Origin: Pseudomonas veronii
GTDB taxonomy: Bacteria > Pseudomonadota > Gammaproteobacteria > Pseudomonadales > Pseudomonadaceae
Assembly: GCF_001439695.1 (NCBI RefSeq)
Contig: NZ_JYLL01000007.1
Coordinates: forward strand, 62,001 to 126,000
Reading direction: 5' to 3'
Length of the DNA: 64,000 bases
Each line of letters opens with the position of its first letter. Position 1 is the stretch's first letter. Both the position numbers and the translations under genes were made by a program. Under the pieces are notes generated by a model that saw nothing but the letters and a program-made list of their open reading frames with translations, was not told the origin of the DNA and made no database searches. Shown here piece after piece: positions 48,721 through 57,395 of the stretch.

Positions 48721-49779
48721 TCAGGCGTTGCCGGCCAGCTTCAGGCGCGCAGCCTGGGTGAAGTCCAACATGCGCTTGAGCGGGCGCACCGCCTGCGGGA
48801 TCACCGAAGGCTCGACGAAGATCTCGTTGCTGCCCTCACGCAGGCACTGCAGCGTGCGCTCCAGCGTATTCATCGCCATCCACGGGCAGTGCGCGCAACT
48901 GCGGCACGCCGCGCCGTTGCCGGCGGTAGGCGCTTCGACGAAGACCTTGTCCGGGCACAGCTGCTGCATCTTGTAGAAAATGCCGCGGTCGGTGGCGACA
49001 ATGAACGTTTTGTTCGGTAAACGCTGAGCGGCGGCAATCAGTTGGCTGGTGGAACCCACTGCATCCGCCAGTTCGATCACCGAGGTCGGGGATTCCGGGT
49101 GGACCAGGATCGCCGCGTCCGGGTACAGCGCCTTCATGTCTTCCAGCTGCTTGGACTTGAACTCTTCGTGGACGATGCACGCACCGTCCCACAGCAGCAT
49201 GTCGGCACCGGTCTGGCGCTGAATGTAAGTACCCAGGTGCTTGTCCGGCCCCCAGATAATGGTCTCGCCGTTGTCCATCAGGCTTTCGACGATTTCCAGC
49301 GCGCAACTGGAAGTCACCACCCAGTCCGCCCGCGCCTTGACCGCCGCCGAGGTGTTGGCATACACCACCACCGTGCGCTCGGGGTGTTGATCGCAGAACG
49401 CGGAAAACTCCTCCACCGGACAGCCCAGGTCGAGGGAGCACGTAGCTTCCAGGGTCGGCATCAGGATGCGTTTTTCGGGGGTGAGGATTTTGGCAGTCTC
49501 GCCCATGAAACGCACACCGGCGACCAGTACGGTCTTGGCCGGGTGAGCAGCGCCGAAGCGTGCCATTTCAAGGGAGTCGGAGACACAGCCGCCGGTTTCT
49601 TCGGCCAGGGCCTGAATCACCGGGTCGCAATAGAAGTGGGCGACCAGCACCGCGTCCTGAGCTTTGAGCTCGGCGGCGATGGCGGTACGCAGGCTAGCCT
49701 CTTCCTCGGCACTGAGGGCCTTGGGCTGCTTGGCGTCGAGGTGGGCTTGAACCAGAAGGCGTTCGGAAATTTGCGTCAT
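48721..49779 (-). CDS. nadA: Quinolinate synthase NadA
   Basis: NadA is a 352-residue [4Fe-4S] enzyme that condenses iminoaspartate with dihydroxyacetone phosphate to quinolinate in NAD synthesis. Motifs are [35 protein letters not shown], and cluster cysteines in [14 protein letters not shown] and [15 protein letters not shown]. The protein begins [15 protein letters not shown]. Position next to the tRNA-Lys/queC block is as in P. aeruginosa, but with accessory genes in between. Confidence 0.96.
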   Translation of the reverse strand: MTQISERLLVQAHLDAKQPKALSAEEEASLRTAIAAELKAQDAVLVAHFYCDPVIQALAEETGGCVSDSLEMARFGAAHPAKTVLVAGVRFMGETAKILTPEKRILMPTLEATCSLDLGCPVEEFSAFCDQHPERTVVVYANTSAAVKARADWVVTSSCALEIVESLMDNGETIIWGPDKHLGTYIQRQTGADMLLWDGACIVHEEFKSKQLEDMKALYPDAAILVHPESPTSVIELADAVGSTSQLIAAAQRLPNKTFIVATDRGIFYKMQQLCPDKVFVEAPTAGNGAACRSCAHCPWMAMNTLERTLQCLREGSNEIFVEPSVIPQAVRPLKRMLDFTQAARLKLAGNA

Positions 49780-49965
49780 GTTCGCAAGACCTGCAGGCGC
49801 CGTTGCGCGAAAGTCGAGTGTACCACCGGCTCTGGAGCCCTTCAGGCGCCGCCGGACGAAGTGATGATGTCATCAAGCACGGGTTAAGGTGAAGCTGCGC
49901 AAGGCTACAGAATATCGAATGGATTCAAAAGCCTAATCTGGCATGGCGCGACGCATCTGTCGGGC

Positions 49966-50003
49966 AAAAAAAACGCGAAGGCGCATCACTGGGGCTTCGC
50001 GCG
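49966..50003 (-). terminator. Terminator of the 318-residue gene
   Basis: On the minus strand cgcgaag and cttcgcg form a stem and a run of eight T follows (complement of 49966-49973). Confidence 0.85.
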
Positions 50004-50010
50004 TTGACCC

Positions 50011-50967
50011 TCAGCGCATCAGCACATCCGGATCATCCTGCAACAGGACTGAGTCATGCATCTTCGCCAATGCATCCTTCAACGTCGACTGCTCCAGCGC
50101 ATCCTTGGATTTTTTGCTTTCCCTGCCCGCGTGTTCGAGCAGCGCCAGGTAGTCACGCTTGGATGAGCCTTCCTTCGGCACCACGGTGTCTTCTACCAGG
50201 TTGGCCATCACATACTTCTGCGTGTGGGTATTCTGGGAAGCCGACTGTGTGACGGAAGCACGGGTCAGTTGGCTGTCTTTATAGGCAAAGCTCGCGGTGC
50301 TGCTGGCCCTGTCCTGTACGTGCACATACAGGTAATTCTGCGATTCGCGACTGCCATCAAACACCGGCGGTTTCCCACCATCAAGGCCTTTGTGGAAGCT
50401 CGCCGAAAGCACCGATTGCTGGTTCTGGGTGACGCTGCGATCCGCGCTGCTGCGACCATTAACCTGGGTTTTTTGCGACACATTGTAAGAAAAGCTGTCG
50501 ACCTCTGAAGGGCGCATCGGGTTGGAGCTGTCTACGGCCTGCTTGATGGAAGCCTTGAAGTCCGCCAGACCGGTCAGCAAGCCTTTATCGCTCCCGGCCC
50601 GGTCGGCCGTGGTGTTGAGCACCGACTGTGAAATGTCCGCGCCGCCGCCTTTGGCGAACTGCGCCACCAATGCTGCCCCCAAGCCGCTGTAGCGACTGGC
50701 CGTGGAGGTCGAGTTAAAGCGGGTGTTGATGATCTTGCTGACTGCGTCCTGGCTGCTATTTTCCCAGGCCCGCACACTTTCCCGACCCGGCATCTGCCCG
50801 TCTCGGGAGTAGATATCAACGACATCGGCAGCCGGATTACCGAGGCTGACCACCGACGCAGGTCGCACCGGCAAGACATCGACAGTGTTCGCCGAAATGG
50901 CGAGCGGTGTGGCTACAGCGCGAACAATGAGGGGATTGCTAGCGATGATCGGAGTTAGCGTAGTCAT
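50011..50967 (-). CDS. Unknown 318-residue protein with a Ser/Ala-rich N-terminus
   Basis: The product has no signal peptide, transmembrane segment or Cys. The first 45 residues are rich in Ala, Ser, Thr, Pro and Val (ANTVDVLPVRPASVVSLG). A Gly/Ala-rich segment follows, then a 90-residue region of alternating polar residues with many Ser, Gln and Tyr (SFSYNVSQKTQVNGRSS, NYLYVHVQDRASST), and a Lys/Glu-rich helical end. The tone is that of a secreted or surface-interacting protein, but I do not recognise a family. It has its own terminator. A 9-bp inverted repeat lies about 80 bp upstream of the start. Confidence 0.75.
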   Translation of the reverse strand: MTTLTPIIASNPLIVRAVATPLAISANTVDVLPVRPASVVSLGNPAADVVDIYSRDGQMPGRESVRAWENSSQDAVSKIINTRFNSTSTASRYSGLGAALVAQFAKGGGADISQSVLNTTADRAGSDKGLLTGLADFKASIKQAVDSSNPMRPSEVDSFSYNVSQKTQVNGRSSADRSVTQNQQSVLSASFHKGLDGGKPPVFDGSRESQNYLYVHVQDRASSTASFAYKDSQLTRASVTQSASQNTHTQKYVMANLVEDTVVPKEGSSKRDYLALLEHAGRESKKSKDALEQSTLKDALAKMHDSVLLQDDPDVLMR

Positions 50968-51280
50968 GACAGTCCATGTCTTGAAAGCTTAGCCTCCAAT
51001 CTAGCCAAGATACGCCGCGTATTGACAACATTAAAGCCGAAATAAGTGGCAAAGAGCCACATCAAAAAAACCGCCTCTTTGCCGCATCGCGCAGACTCAG
51101 GAGCTGTAAGTCAACGCCACACATACCGCGCGATCGCTCGTAGGAATATGTACAAAACGTGCCGGCATTATCCAATGCCTTCCCACAGCAAAAGCAGTGC
51201 AGTGCGTAAGGAAGTCGCTGGTGGGGGGAGGTATCTTAATGACATGATGAAGGCCATTTAACCCGCTCGGCCAAACTCAA
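50968..51280. other. 313-bp intergenic region with an inverted repeat and a start-stop leader
   Basis: GGCAAAGAG (51048-51056) and CTCTTTGCC (51075-51083) form an inverted repeat overlapping a smaller GTGGC/GCCAC one. At 51223-51231 a GGGGGGAGG Shine-Dalgarno is followed at 51239 by ATG-ACA-TGA-TGA, in frame with the kinase that starts at 51281. No longer gene is convincing. Confidence 0.55.
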
Positions 51281-53281
51281 ATGAATAGCACCGTCGGGAT
51301 GGGCTCTGAGGTCAGCGAACTGGCCACCTCCGGCCTGAGCCAAAACGAAGCGTTCACCGAGCGCGTACTGGCCAGCATCAACGATTGCATCCAAGTACTC
51401 GATCTCGATGCCCGCCTCACGTTCATGAGCGAAGGCGGCCAAAAAATCATGGAGGTCAGTGACTTCAACACCATCCGTGGCTGCTCCTGGCCCGATTTCT
51501 GGCAGGATCAAGGCAACCTAGACGCCAAGGCCGCCGTACAGGCCGCCAGAAACGGCGAGAGCGCCAGCTTTATCGGCCCGGCCCAGACCCTGGCCGGTAA
51601 CCTGAAGTGGTGGCATGTACAGGTGAGCCCGATCCTGGGCAGTAACGGCCGGCCGGAACAGATCCTCTGCGTATCCCGCGACATCACGGCCCTGCGTGAA
51701 GCCGAAGAAGCACTGCGCAAGCTCAACGAGTCCCTGGAACAACGGGTGGTGGAACGCACCCGCGACCGCGACCGCATCTGGCGCCTGTCCCCGGACCTGA
51801 TGCTGGTGGCCCAACTCGACGGCGTGATCTCCGCCGTCAACCCAGCCTGGACTCGCATGCTCGGCCACGCCGAACACGACTTGGTGGGCAGCCAGTTGCT
51901 GGCCCTGGTTCACCCGGACGACTTGGCCGACTCCGCATCGGCAGTCAGCCGCCTGGGAGACGGCAAGAACTTCCCCAACTTCAAGAACCGTTACCGCCAC
52001 CAGGATGGCAGCTATCGCATGATCGCCTGGACCGCCGTACCCGACAGCGATTACATCCATGCGGTGGGCAGGGATATCCAGGCCGAAGAAGAAGCCAAGG
52101 ACGCCCTGCGCCTGTCGGAAGATGCCTTGCGCCAATCCCAGAAACTGGAAACCATTGGCCAACTCACCGGCGGCGTCGCACACGACTTCAATAACCTGCT
52201 GACGGTAATCAAATCCTGCGCCGACCTGCTCAAGACCCCATCCCTGAGTGAAGTGCGGCGCATCAAATACATCGATGCCATCGCCAGCACCGTCGACCGC
52301 GCCGCCCGCCTGACCGCGCAACTGCTGACCTTCGCCCGACGCCAGGCCCTGCGCCCGGAAGTATTCAATGTCGGCGACAGCGTGTTGCGGGTGGGCGAGA
52401 TGATGGACAGCCTGACTGGCTCGCGGATCAAGGTCACCATCGAAGTGCCGGATGAGCCCTGCTTTATAAACGCCGATGAAAGCCAGTTCGATACCGCACT
52501 GGTGAACATGGTGGTTAATGCGCGGGATGCCATGGCCGGCAATGGCCACTTGACCATCCAGGTCACGACAGCCGCCTGGCTGCCGTCGGTGCGCGCCCAC
52601 CCGGGGCGGGTCGCCGACTACGTGACCATCGCATTGAGCGACACCGGATCAGGCATTGCGCCGGAAAAACTCGACGCCATCTTCGAACCCTTCTACACCA
52701 CCAAAGGCATCGGCCAAGGCACCGGGCTGGGCTTGTCGCAAGTGTTCGGCTTTGCCAAACAGTCAGGCGGGGAGATTCTGGTGCAGAGCGAACGCGGCAA
52801 AGGCAGCCAGTTTATGTTGTACCTGCCCAAGGTCGAGGCCAGCACGATCCCGACCGCCCAGGACAACCATCGCGTACCGATCATCTCGAACTTGTGCGTG
52901 CTGATGGTCGAGGACAATGCTGACGTTGGCCTCTACACCTCGCAGACCCTGGAACAGATGGGCTTTCACGTGTTATGGGTGCCGGACGCCAAGAGCGCAC
53001 TGGAAGCCCTGGCCCCCAACCCGGAAAGTTTCCAGGTGGTGTTCTCCGACATCTCCATGCCCGGCATGAGCGGCCTGGAACTGCTCGACGCGATCGAGGC
53101 GCTCTATCCATGGCTGCCGGTGGTGCTCACCACCGGCTACAACGACGAATACGCGCGCATTGCCCAAGAAGAAGCCAAGCGTTTTGTACTGCTGCAGAAA
53201 CCCTATGCCACCGAGACGCTGGCCTTGCTCCTGCAAAAGGTCGTCAAGGGCCGTCTGGGCGGCTTGATGGGGGTGGAGTAG
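51281..53281 (+). CDS. PAS-containing hybrid histidine kinase/response regulator
   Basis: The 666-residue protein is cytoplasmic (no membrane helix). A PAS domain (about 25-140) and a coiled-coil linker (EAEEALRKLNESLEQRVVERTRDR) lead to a second PAS domain (about 165-275). The kinase core has the phospho-acceptor His301 in GGVAHDFNNLLTVI and the ATPase boxes SDTGSGIAPEKLDAIFEPFYTTKG and GTGLGLSQV. A receiver domain (about 538-660) has Asp590 in VFSDISMPGMSG. Its output partner is not adjacent. The ATG 51281 lacks a Shine-Dalgarno; a strong one lies 50 bases upstream before an in-frame start-stop sequence. Confidence 0.9.
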   Translation: MNSTVGMGSEVSELATSGLSQNEAFTERVLASINDCIQVLDLDARLTFMSEGGQKIMEVSDFNTIRGCSWPDFWQDQGNLDAKAAVQAARNGESASFIGPAQTLAGNLKWWHVQVSPILGSNGRPEQILCVSRDITALREAEEALRKLNESLEQRVVERTRDRDRIWRLSPDLMLVAQLDGVISAVNPAWTRMLGHAEHDLVGSQLLALVHPDDLADSASAVSRLGDGKNFPNFKNRYRHQDGSYRMIAWTAVPDSDYIHAVGRDIQAEEEAKDALRLSEDALRQSQKLETIGQLTGGVAHDFNNLLTVIKSCADLLKTPSLSEVRRIKYIDAIASTVDRAARLTAQLLTFARRQALRPEVFNVGDSVLRVGEMMDSLTGSRIKVTIEVPDEPCFINADESQFDTALVNMVVNARDAMAGNGHLTIQVTTAAWLPSVRAHPGRVADYVTIALSDTGSGIAPEKLDAIFEPFYTTKGIGQGTGLGLSQVFGFAKQSGGEILVQSERGKGSQFMLYLPKVEASTIPTAQDNHRVPIISNLCVLMVEDNADVGLYTSQTLEQMGFHVLWVPDAKSALEALAPNPESFQVVFSDISMPGMSGLELLDAIEALYPWLPVVLTTGYNDEYARIAQEEAKRFVLLQKPYATETLALLLQKVVKGRLGGLMGVE

Positions 53282-54368
53282 GTCGACGCGACCCCAGCTC
53301 AGTCGTGAATAGTCGGCATACGCATGGCGCCACACCAAGATCAGTGCATCGCCGCCCTGGTGCCGCGGGTAGCCGCCGGAGCATACAAGCTGCTCACCCA
53401 CGTCAAGCGCCCGGAGTCTGAAGATACCCAATGGCTCCAGCCTTGCACCCGACCGGGCATCGGGCTCGGTCATGGACTGATATGGCCTGGAACCTGGCGG
53501 GAACAGGAAGCCTTCCGGCGTCTGCAACAGGCAACCTAACTAAAGGACCTTTAAAGGTAAGGGGCAGCTGACCCAGTTTGCCAAACTGAGCCCGGCGCAA
53601 AAATCGATGATGCTTTCAGCACGAAAAGAGAGCGGCAAACTCACCGAGGGCGGGGTCCTCTCCAAAGCATGGAAATGCTGTTTCGAGCAGTGCCACCAAG
53701 TCAATACCTCGCGCAGACCATGACAGCGCCAGAAGAGAAAAAAAACAACACTTCGACATCATGCAGGCAACAGGCTGCAGCGAACTCGACGCAGCCATTG
53801 AGGTCGCCACGACACTGGATCGATATTGCAGCATCGAACTGCACATCATCATATTCCCCGAACAAACTACGACCTAGGAGCGCCAGGTATCAAAACACTG
53901 AATACCTTGATCCAGAGCCTGATTGAAAGCCTGACCCAATGGCTTCAACAACCTGGGAAAGATGCCATTCAGACTCTTGAAGTTTATGCCCCCGTACTGA
54001 TCTAGCCGTTGCAACGGGTCTTGGTACACGCGGTGGATCGCTGTGGCATCCAGTATCAACTTGGTGTAGTGCTCAGCGATTGCCTTAGACAATATCCACA
54101 GTCTGCGGGTGCAGAAAATACAATATTGGAAGTCTTGCGCAAATACTCACTACGATCTCTGATAGTCCGCCGAGGCGGCGGCGTGACCCGATCTCATAAA
54201 CGCTGAGTAATTTCGGAAGATCTTTTGGCAGGCACATTCATGGCCGGCTTTCCGTTAATCCAGGACTAGGTGCAAGCTTCACCACACACTGTATCCGAAC
54301 GATGCTCAGTTACTTCAGACCATCTCCATGCCACCTTATATCAAAAACAGCTAACCACAATATAACCC
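53282..54368. other. 1.1-kb gene-poor patch with coding remnants
   Basis: No intact gene is seen. Direct repeat copy 1 lies at 53382-53503. After a 12-bp palindrome ACCTTTAAAGGT (53547-53558) come short plus-strand protein-like pieces: GQLTQFAKLSPAQKSMMLSA near 53563, then HFDIMQATGCSELDAAIEVA near 53750, then IKTLNTLIQSLIESLTQWLQ near 53890. They are in different frames and each ends in a stop. They look like debris of one or more lost genes. GC falls gradually towards the profilin-like gene. Confidence 0.5.
53382..53503. repeat. Imperfect ~122-bp direct repeat, copy 1
   Basis: It aligns to 55330-55452 in the same orientation with few gaps, sharing for example CTTGCACCCGACCGGGCAT and CTCGGTCATGGACTGATATGG. 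The copies flank the profilin-like gene. Confidence 0.85.
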
Positions 54369-54387
54369 ATGACAATACACATTAAAA

Positions 54388-54407
54388 AACTGTCAGACCT
54401 GACAGTT
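54388..54407. promoter_or_regulatory. 20-bp palindrome before the profilin-like gene
   Basis: aactgtcagacctgacagtt has perfect 9-bp arms around AC, ending 84 bp before the ATG. It looks like the operator of a dimeric regulator. Confidence 0.6.
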
Positions 54408-54491
54408 ACCAGCAGAAAAAATACAGCTATAAATTCTCATGCAGATACATTCACACAATTACTTCTATCTAACGGTATTAAGGAGAGAAAC

Positions 54492-54872
54492 ATGGAAACC
54501 TGGCAAGACTATGTAGAGCATCTGACGAGTTTTGGCAAAGTAACCCAAGCAGCAATAGTCGGGCTTGACGGAACAATATGGGCCCAGTCACCCGAATTAA
54601 ATATTTCCAGCGACGAAATCTCGCAAATCCTGGCAGGATTTAAAGATGACAGTATTTTATTAGCGGCTGGAATACATATTAACGGAGTAAAATATATGTA
54701 CCGACGACCATACGAAAACCAAATACAATTTAAGTACCAGGAGACGGGCGTTCATATCGCAAAAACTACGACATGTATAATTATTGGCACCTATATCGCC
54801 GGCATGGAGCCTATACATACACAAGTGGAAATTTCAAGAACTCAAGAGCTTCTGCTAGAAGCCGGATATTGA
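54492..54872 (+). CDS. Profilin-like protein
   Basis: The 126-residue product reads as a profilin along its whole length and has the same length as yeast profilin. The N-terminus METWQDYVEHL...AAIVG matches the eukaryotic pattern M..W..Y...L...AAI.G. Further conserved parts are DGTIWAQS, the EI..IL.GF helix, GIHINGVKYM, TGVHIAKTT, IIIGTY and a final LLLEAGY. Aromatics corresponding to the poly-proline site of human profilin (Trp3, Tyr6, Trp31, Tyr139) are all present as Trp4, Tyr7, Trp30 and Tyr126. Profilins bind actin monomers and proline-rich proteins in eukaryotes. AAGGAGAG lies 6 bases before ATG 54492. The gene is AT-rich, uses ATA, TTA and AAA codons freely, and sits alone in an accessory patch, all of which suggest transfer. 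A host-directed role is only inference. Confidence 0.85.
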   Translation: METWQDYVEHLTSFGKVTQAAIVGLDGTIWAQSPELNISSDEISQILAGFKDDSILLAAGIHINGVKYMYRRPYENQIQFKYQETGVHIAKTTTCIIIGTYIAGMEPIHTQVEISRTQELLLEAGY

Positions 54873-55329
54873 TTTAATACACATTAAATCGCAAGAAAAT
54901 AGTATGCCTATTATTTCATTAACCCCAAGGCCAGATATGATGTGAACCACTTTTAAAATTTACATCATCTTTGGCCTTTTTAAGCAACCCCTTCAAGCAG
55001 TCCACCCGCCCTCCTATACCTAAACTCATTTCAAGTACGATGCCACGACCGACAGCCGCCCCTCCCAACCTTAGTAAAATCCAGCGCTGTTTCCCCCACT
55101 GGCAAGCGCCTTCCAAGCGATCTTGCTCAGCCCCCGCAAGGTGTCACAAACGCCTGGAGCTTGCTATCGAGAAGAGGCCCTCTGTCGTTGACGGCGAGCC
55201 GGACGTGGCTAAAACGGTTGGGCTGATCAACCGAGCATGGAGCCTGTCACCAACCTGTCTGGAGTACAAGGTCGTAGGCGTCTGCTACTGGCTGCTCTGC
55301 ACGCCTTTCGGTTGCAAGGTCAAAACCTG

Positions 55330-55452
55330 CATACAAACTGCTCACCCACGTCGTGCGCCTAGGGTCCGAAAGATACTCAATGGCTCCGGCCTTGCACCCG
55401 ACCGGGCATTGGGCTCGGTCATGGACTGATATGGTCTGGAACCTGGTGGGAA
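55330..55452. repeat. Imperfect ~122-bp direct repeat, copy 2
   Basis: Same orientation as 53382-53503; one extra base and about 15-20 scattered differences. Beyond these limits the flanks do not align. Confidence 0.85.
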
Positions 55453-55691
55453 GACCTAAGATTACCGCTGCCATCCATTGATGAAAGCGCCGAGTCATCG
55501 ATGATGCTCACGCTGATGATTGGTCTGGTCGGCATGAAGTGCAACAACTGCGCTGAAGAGCGTTACCTGCCAAAGTACTTGACCATTCGATCACGGCCGA
55601 TGATTCGTGTGTAGGAAGATCAGCACCTAAGGAGACTTACGAGCATTGAGGAGGATTCCCTATTCAATGCAAGCCAGCATCAAATCGCGGG

Positions 55692-55736
55692 CAAAAAAAA
55701 ACCCGGAAATCCTCACTTGCGTGGGCCTTCCGGATT
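55692..55736 (-). terminator. Terminator of tRNA-Lys (and the queE-queC transcript)
   Basis: On the minus strand ccggaa and ttccgg pair over a partly structured 19-nt loop and nine T follow. Confidence 0.8.
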
Positions 55737-55753
55737 TTCTAAACCGCCAAAAA

Positions 55754-55829
55754 TGGTGGGTCGTGTGGGATTCGAACCTACGACCAATTGGTTAAAAGCC
55801 AACTGCTCTACCAACTGAGCTAACGACCC
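55754..55829 (-). tRNA. tRNA-Lys(UUU)
   Basis: The minus strand reads gggtcgttagctcagttggt, giving the acceptor and D arm. The anticodon loop is CTTTTAA (anticodon TTT), then GGTTCGAATCC is the T arm and CGACCC closes the acceptor stem. A discriminator A and encoded CCA end it, 76 nt in all. Its 3' end faces the accessory patch. The orthologous gene in P. aeruginosa (PA0976.1) is a known genomic-island integration site. Confidence 0.97.
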
Positions 55830-55892
55830 GCTGTGTTGTGGCGCGTATAATACTGATTTCTAAGGATTATTCAACACCTTATTTTAAATAAA

Positions 55893-56582
55893 TCAAAAAT
55901 AACGCGTTGGGTCCGTAATTCCGGCCATTTTGAAGCCTTCTGCACGCAGTCGGCAGCTGTCGCATTTCCCACAAGCACGGCCGTCATCGTCTGCCTGATA
56001 GCAGGAAACAGTCAGCGAATAATCGACGCCAAGCCCTACGCCAGCCTTCACGATATCGGCCTTGCTGAGGTTTTGCAGCGGCGCCAGGATACGGAAGCCC
56101 TGCCCCTCTACCCCGGCCTTGGTCGCCAGGTTGGCCATGCGTTCGAACGACTCGATGAACTCTGGGCGGCAATCCGGGTAGCCGGAATAATCCACTGCGT
56201 TGACGCCGATAAAGATATCGCGGGCATTCAGCACTTCCGCCCAGCCAAGGGCCAGGGACAGGAACACGGTGTTGCGCGCCGGGACGTAGGTGATCGGGAT
56301 GCCTTCGCTGGGTGCTTCCGGCACGTCGATGCTGCTGTCGGTGAGCGCCGAGCCGCCGATGCCGTTGAGATTCAGGCCAATGACCTTGTGCTCGGCCACA
56401 CCCATGTCGCGGGCGACGCGGGCAGCGGCGTTCAGCTCGGCGCGATGGCGCTGGCCGTAGTCGAAGCTCATGGTGTAGCAGGTGTAGCCTTCAGCCTGCG
56501 CCATGGCCACCACCGTGGCGGAGTCGAGGCCGCCGGACAGCAGGATTACCGCACGTTTTTGATCAATCGGTTGTTCAGTCAT
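55893..56582 (-). CDS. queC: 7-cyano-7-deazaguanine synthase QueC
   Basis: QueC (229 residues) turns 7-carboxy-7-deazaguanine into preQ0 with ATP and ammonia, for queuosine in tRNA. The PP-loop SGGLDSATV lies at residues 16-24, and the zinc-binding cysteines are in the C-terminal [21 protein letters not shown]. It follows queE by one base, so the two are a translational unit. Confidence 0.97.
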   Translation of the reverse strand: MTEQPIDQKRAVILLSGGLDSATVVAMAQAEGYTCYTMSFDYGQRHRAELNAAARVARDMGVAEHKVIGLNLNGIGGSALTDSSIDVPEAPSEGIPITYVPARNTVFLSLALGWAEVLNARDIFIGVNAVDYSGYPDCRPEFIESFERMANLATKAGVEGQGFRILAPLQNLSKADIVKAGVGLGVDYSLTVSCYQADDDGRACGKCDSCRLRAEGFKMAGITDPTRYF

Positions 56583-56583
56583 T

Positions 56584-57231
56584 TCAGCGTCCTGGCTCGT
56601 CGTTCCAAAGGTATTTATGCAGTTGCAGTTGCAGACGGACCGGTAGGTTATCAGCCACCACCCAGTCGGCCAGGTCGCGTGCGTTCAGGTCGTGATGGCT
56701 TGGAGAGAACAGCACCTCGCCCGCGCGGCGGTCCAGGCCGTACTGGATCAGCTTGGAGCTCGCCCAGTCGTAATCGTCGCGGGAACAGATCACGAACTTG
56801 ACCTGGTCGTTGGCCGTCAGCAGGTCCAGGTTCTCGTAGAGGTTGCGATGTGCCTCTTTGGAGCCGGGGGTCTTGAGATCGACCACTCGGCTTACACGCG
56901 GGTCCACCGCGGAAATATCCAGGGCGCCGCTGGTTTCCAGGGACACCTCGTAACCGGCGTCACACAGCTGCTTGAGCAAAGGGATGGCGTTGGGTTGCGC
57001 CAACGGCTCACCGCCGGTCACGCAGACGTAGCGCGGCCGGTAACCGGCAACCTGTTCAAGGATGTCTTCAAGGGTTCGCACGGTGCCGCCACTGAAGGCG
57101 TAGGCGCTGTCACAGTACTGGCAACGCAGGGGGCAACCGGTCAGGCGCACAAATACTGTGGGCAGGCCGGCCGTTCGCGTTTCACCCTGTAACGAGTAAA
57201 AAACTTCGGTGATGCGTAATGTGTCTTGCAT
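56584..57231 (-). CDS. queE: 7-carboxy-7-deazaguanine synthase QueE
   Basis: QueE (215 residues) is a radical-SAM enzyme that contracts the pterin ring of CPH4 to 7-carboxy-7-deazaguanine. Its cluster motif is Cys-x3-Cys-x2-Cys, seen as [13 protein letters not shown]. The SAM-binding VTGGEPLAQ and the N-terminal [11 protein letters not shown] are family-typical. ATG 57231 (MQDTLRIT) is chosen; a GTG three codons upstream is possible. Confidence 0.95.
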   Translation of the reverse strand: MQDTLRITEVFYSLQGETRTAGLPTVFVRLTGCPLRCQYCDSAYAFSGGTVRTLEDILEQVAGYRPRYVCVTGGEPLAQPNAIPLLKQLCDAGYEVSLETSGALDISAVDPRVSRVVDLKTPGSKEAHRNLYENLDLLTANDQVKFVICSRDDYDWASSKLIQYGLDRRAGEVLFSPSHHDLNARDLADWVVADNLPVRLQLQLHKYLWNDEPGR

Positions 57232-57347
57232 AGTCGCCACGGGCGTAACAGCTAAACAGGCTGTCCGCCTCCGTCAGGCACTTCAAGGAATTCCGCCAAC
57301 GCGTAAACCCCAGGAAGCGTGTTTCATAAAAGGGCGTGGATTCTAAC

Positions 57348-57377
57348 GAAAAAACCCGCGCCAGGCGCGGGTTTCTT
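57348..57377 (-). terminator. Terminator of the tol-pal-cpoB operon
   Basis: cccgcgc (57355-57361) and gcgcggg (57365-57371) form a stem; six A on the plus strand at 57349-57354 give the U-tract for minus-strand transcripts. Confidence 0.9.
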
Positions 57378-57395
57378 CTAAACGGACAGCATCGC

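Larger units (their letters stand above)
54873..55753. other. 0.9-kb non-coding patch to the tRNA-Lys gene
   Basis: No convincing gene. The left 150 bp are AT-rich like the profilin-like gene. Repeat copy 2 occupies 55330-55452. A short remnant (MMLTLMIGLVGMKCNNCAEE) lies near 55500. The tRNA terminator is at 55692-55736. Confidence 0.55.

Noticed and set aside
51044..51070. TAAGTGG on the plus strand as the reverse half of a second hrp box for the 318-residue gene
   Set aside because: The required GGTTCC is absent 15-16 bp further on.
53324..53539. 71-codon frame over repeat copy 1
   Set aside because: No ribosome-binding site, and the frame is not preserved in repeat copy 2.
54971..55429. 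152-codon frame right of the profilin-like gene
   Set aside because: The translation is Pro/Ser/Arg/Cys-rich noise, crosses repeat copy 2, and has no ribosome-binding site.
55754..55780. Duplicate of the tRNA-Lys 3' end as an attachment site in 53.3-55.7 kb
   Set aside because: I searched by eye for the T-arm/acceptor sequence and found no second copy in the patch.
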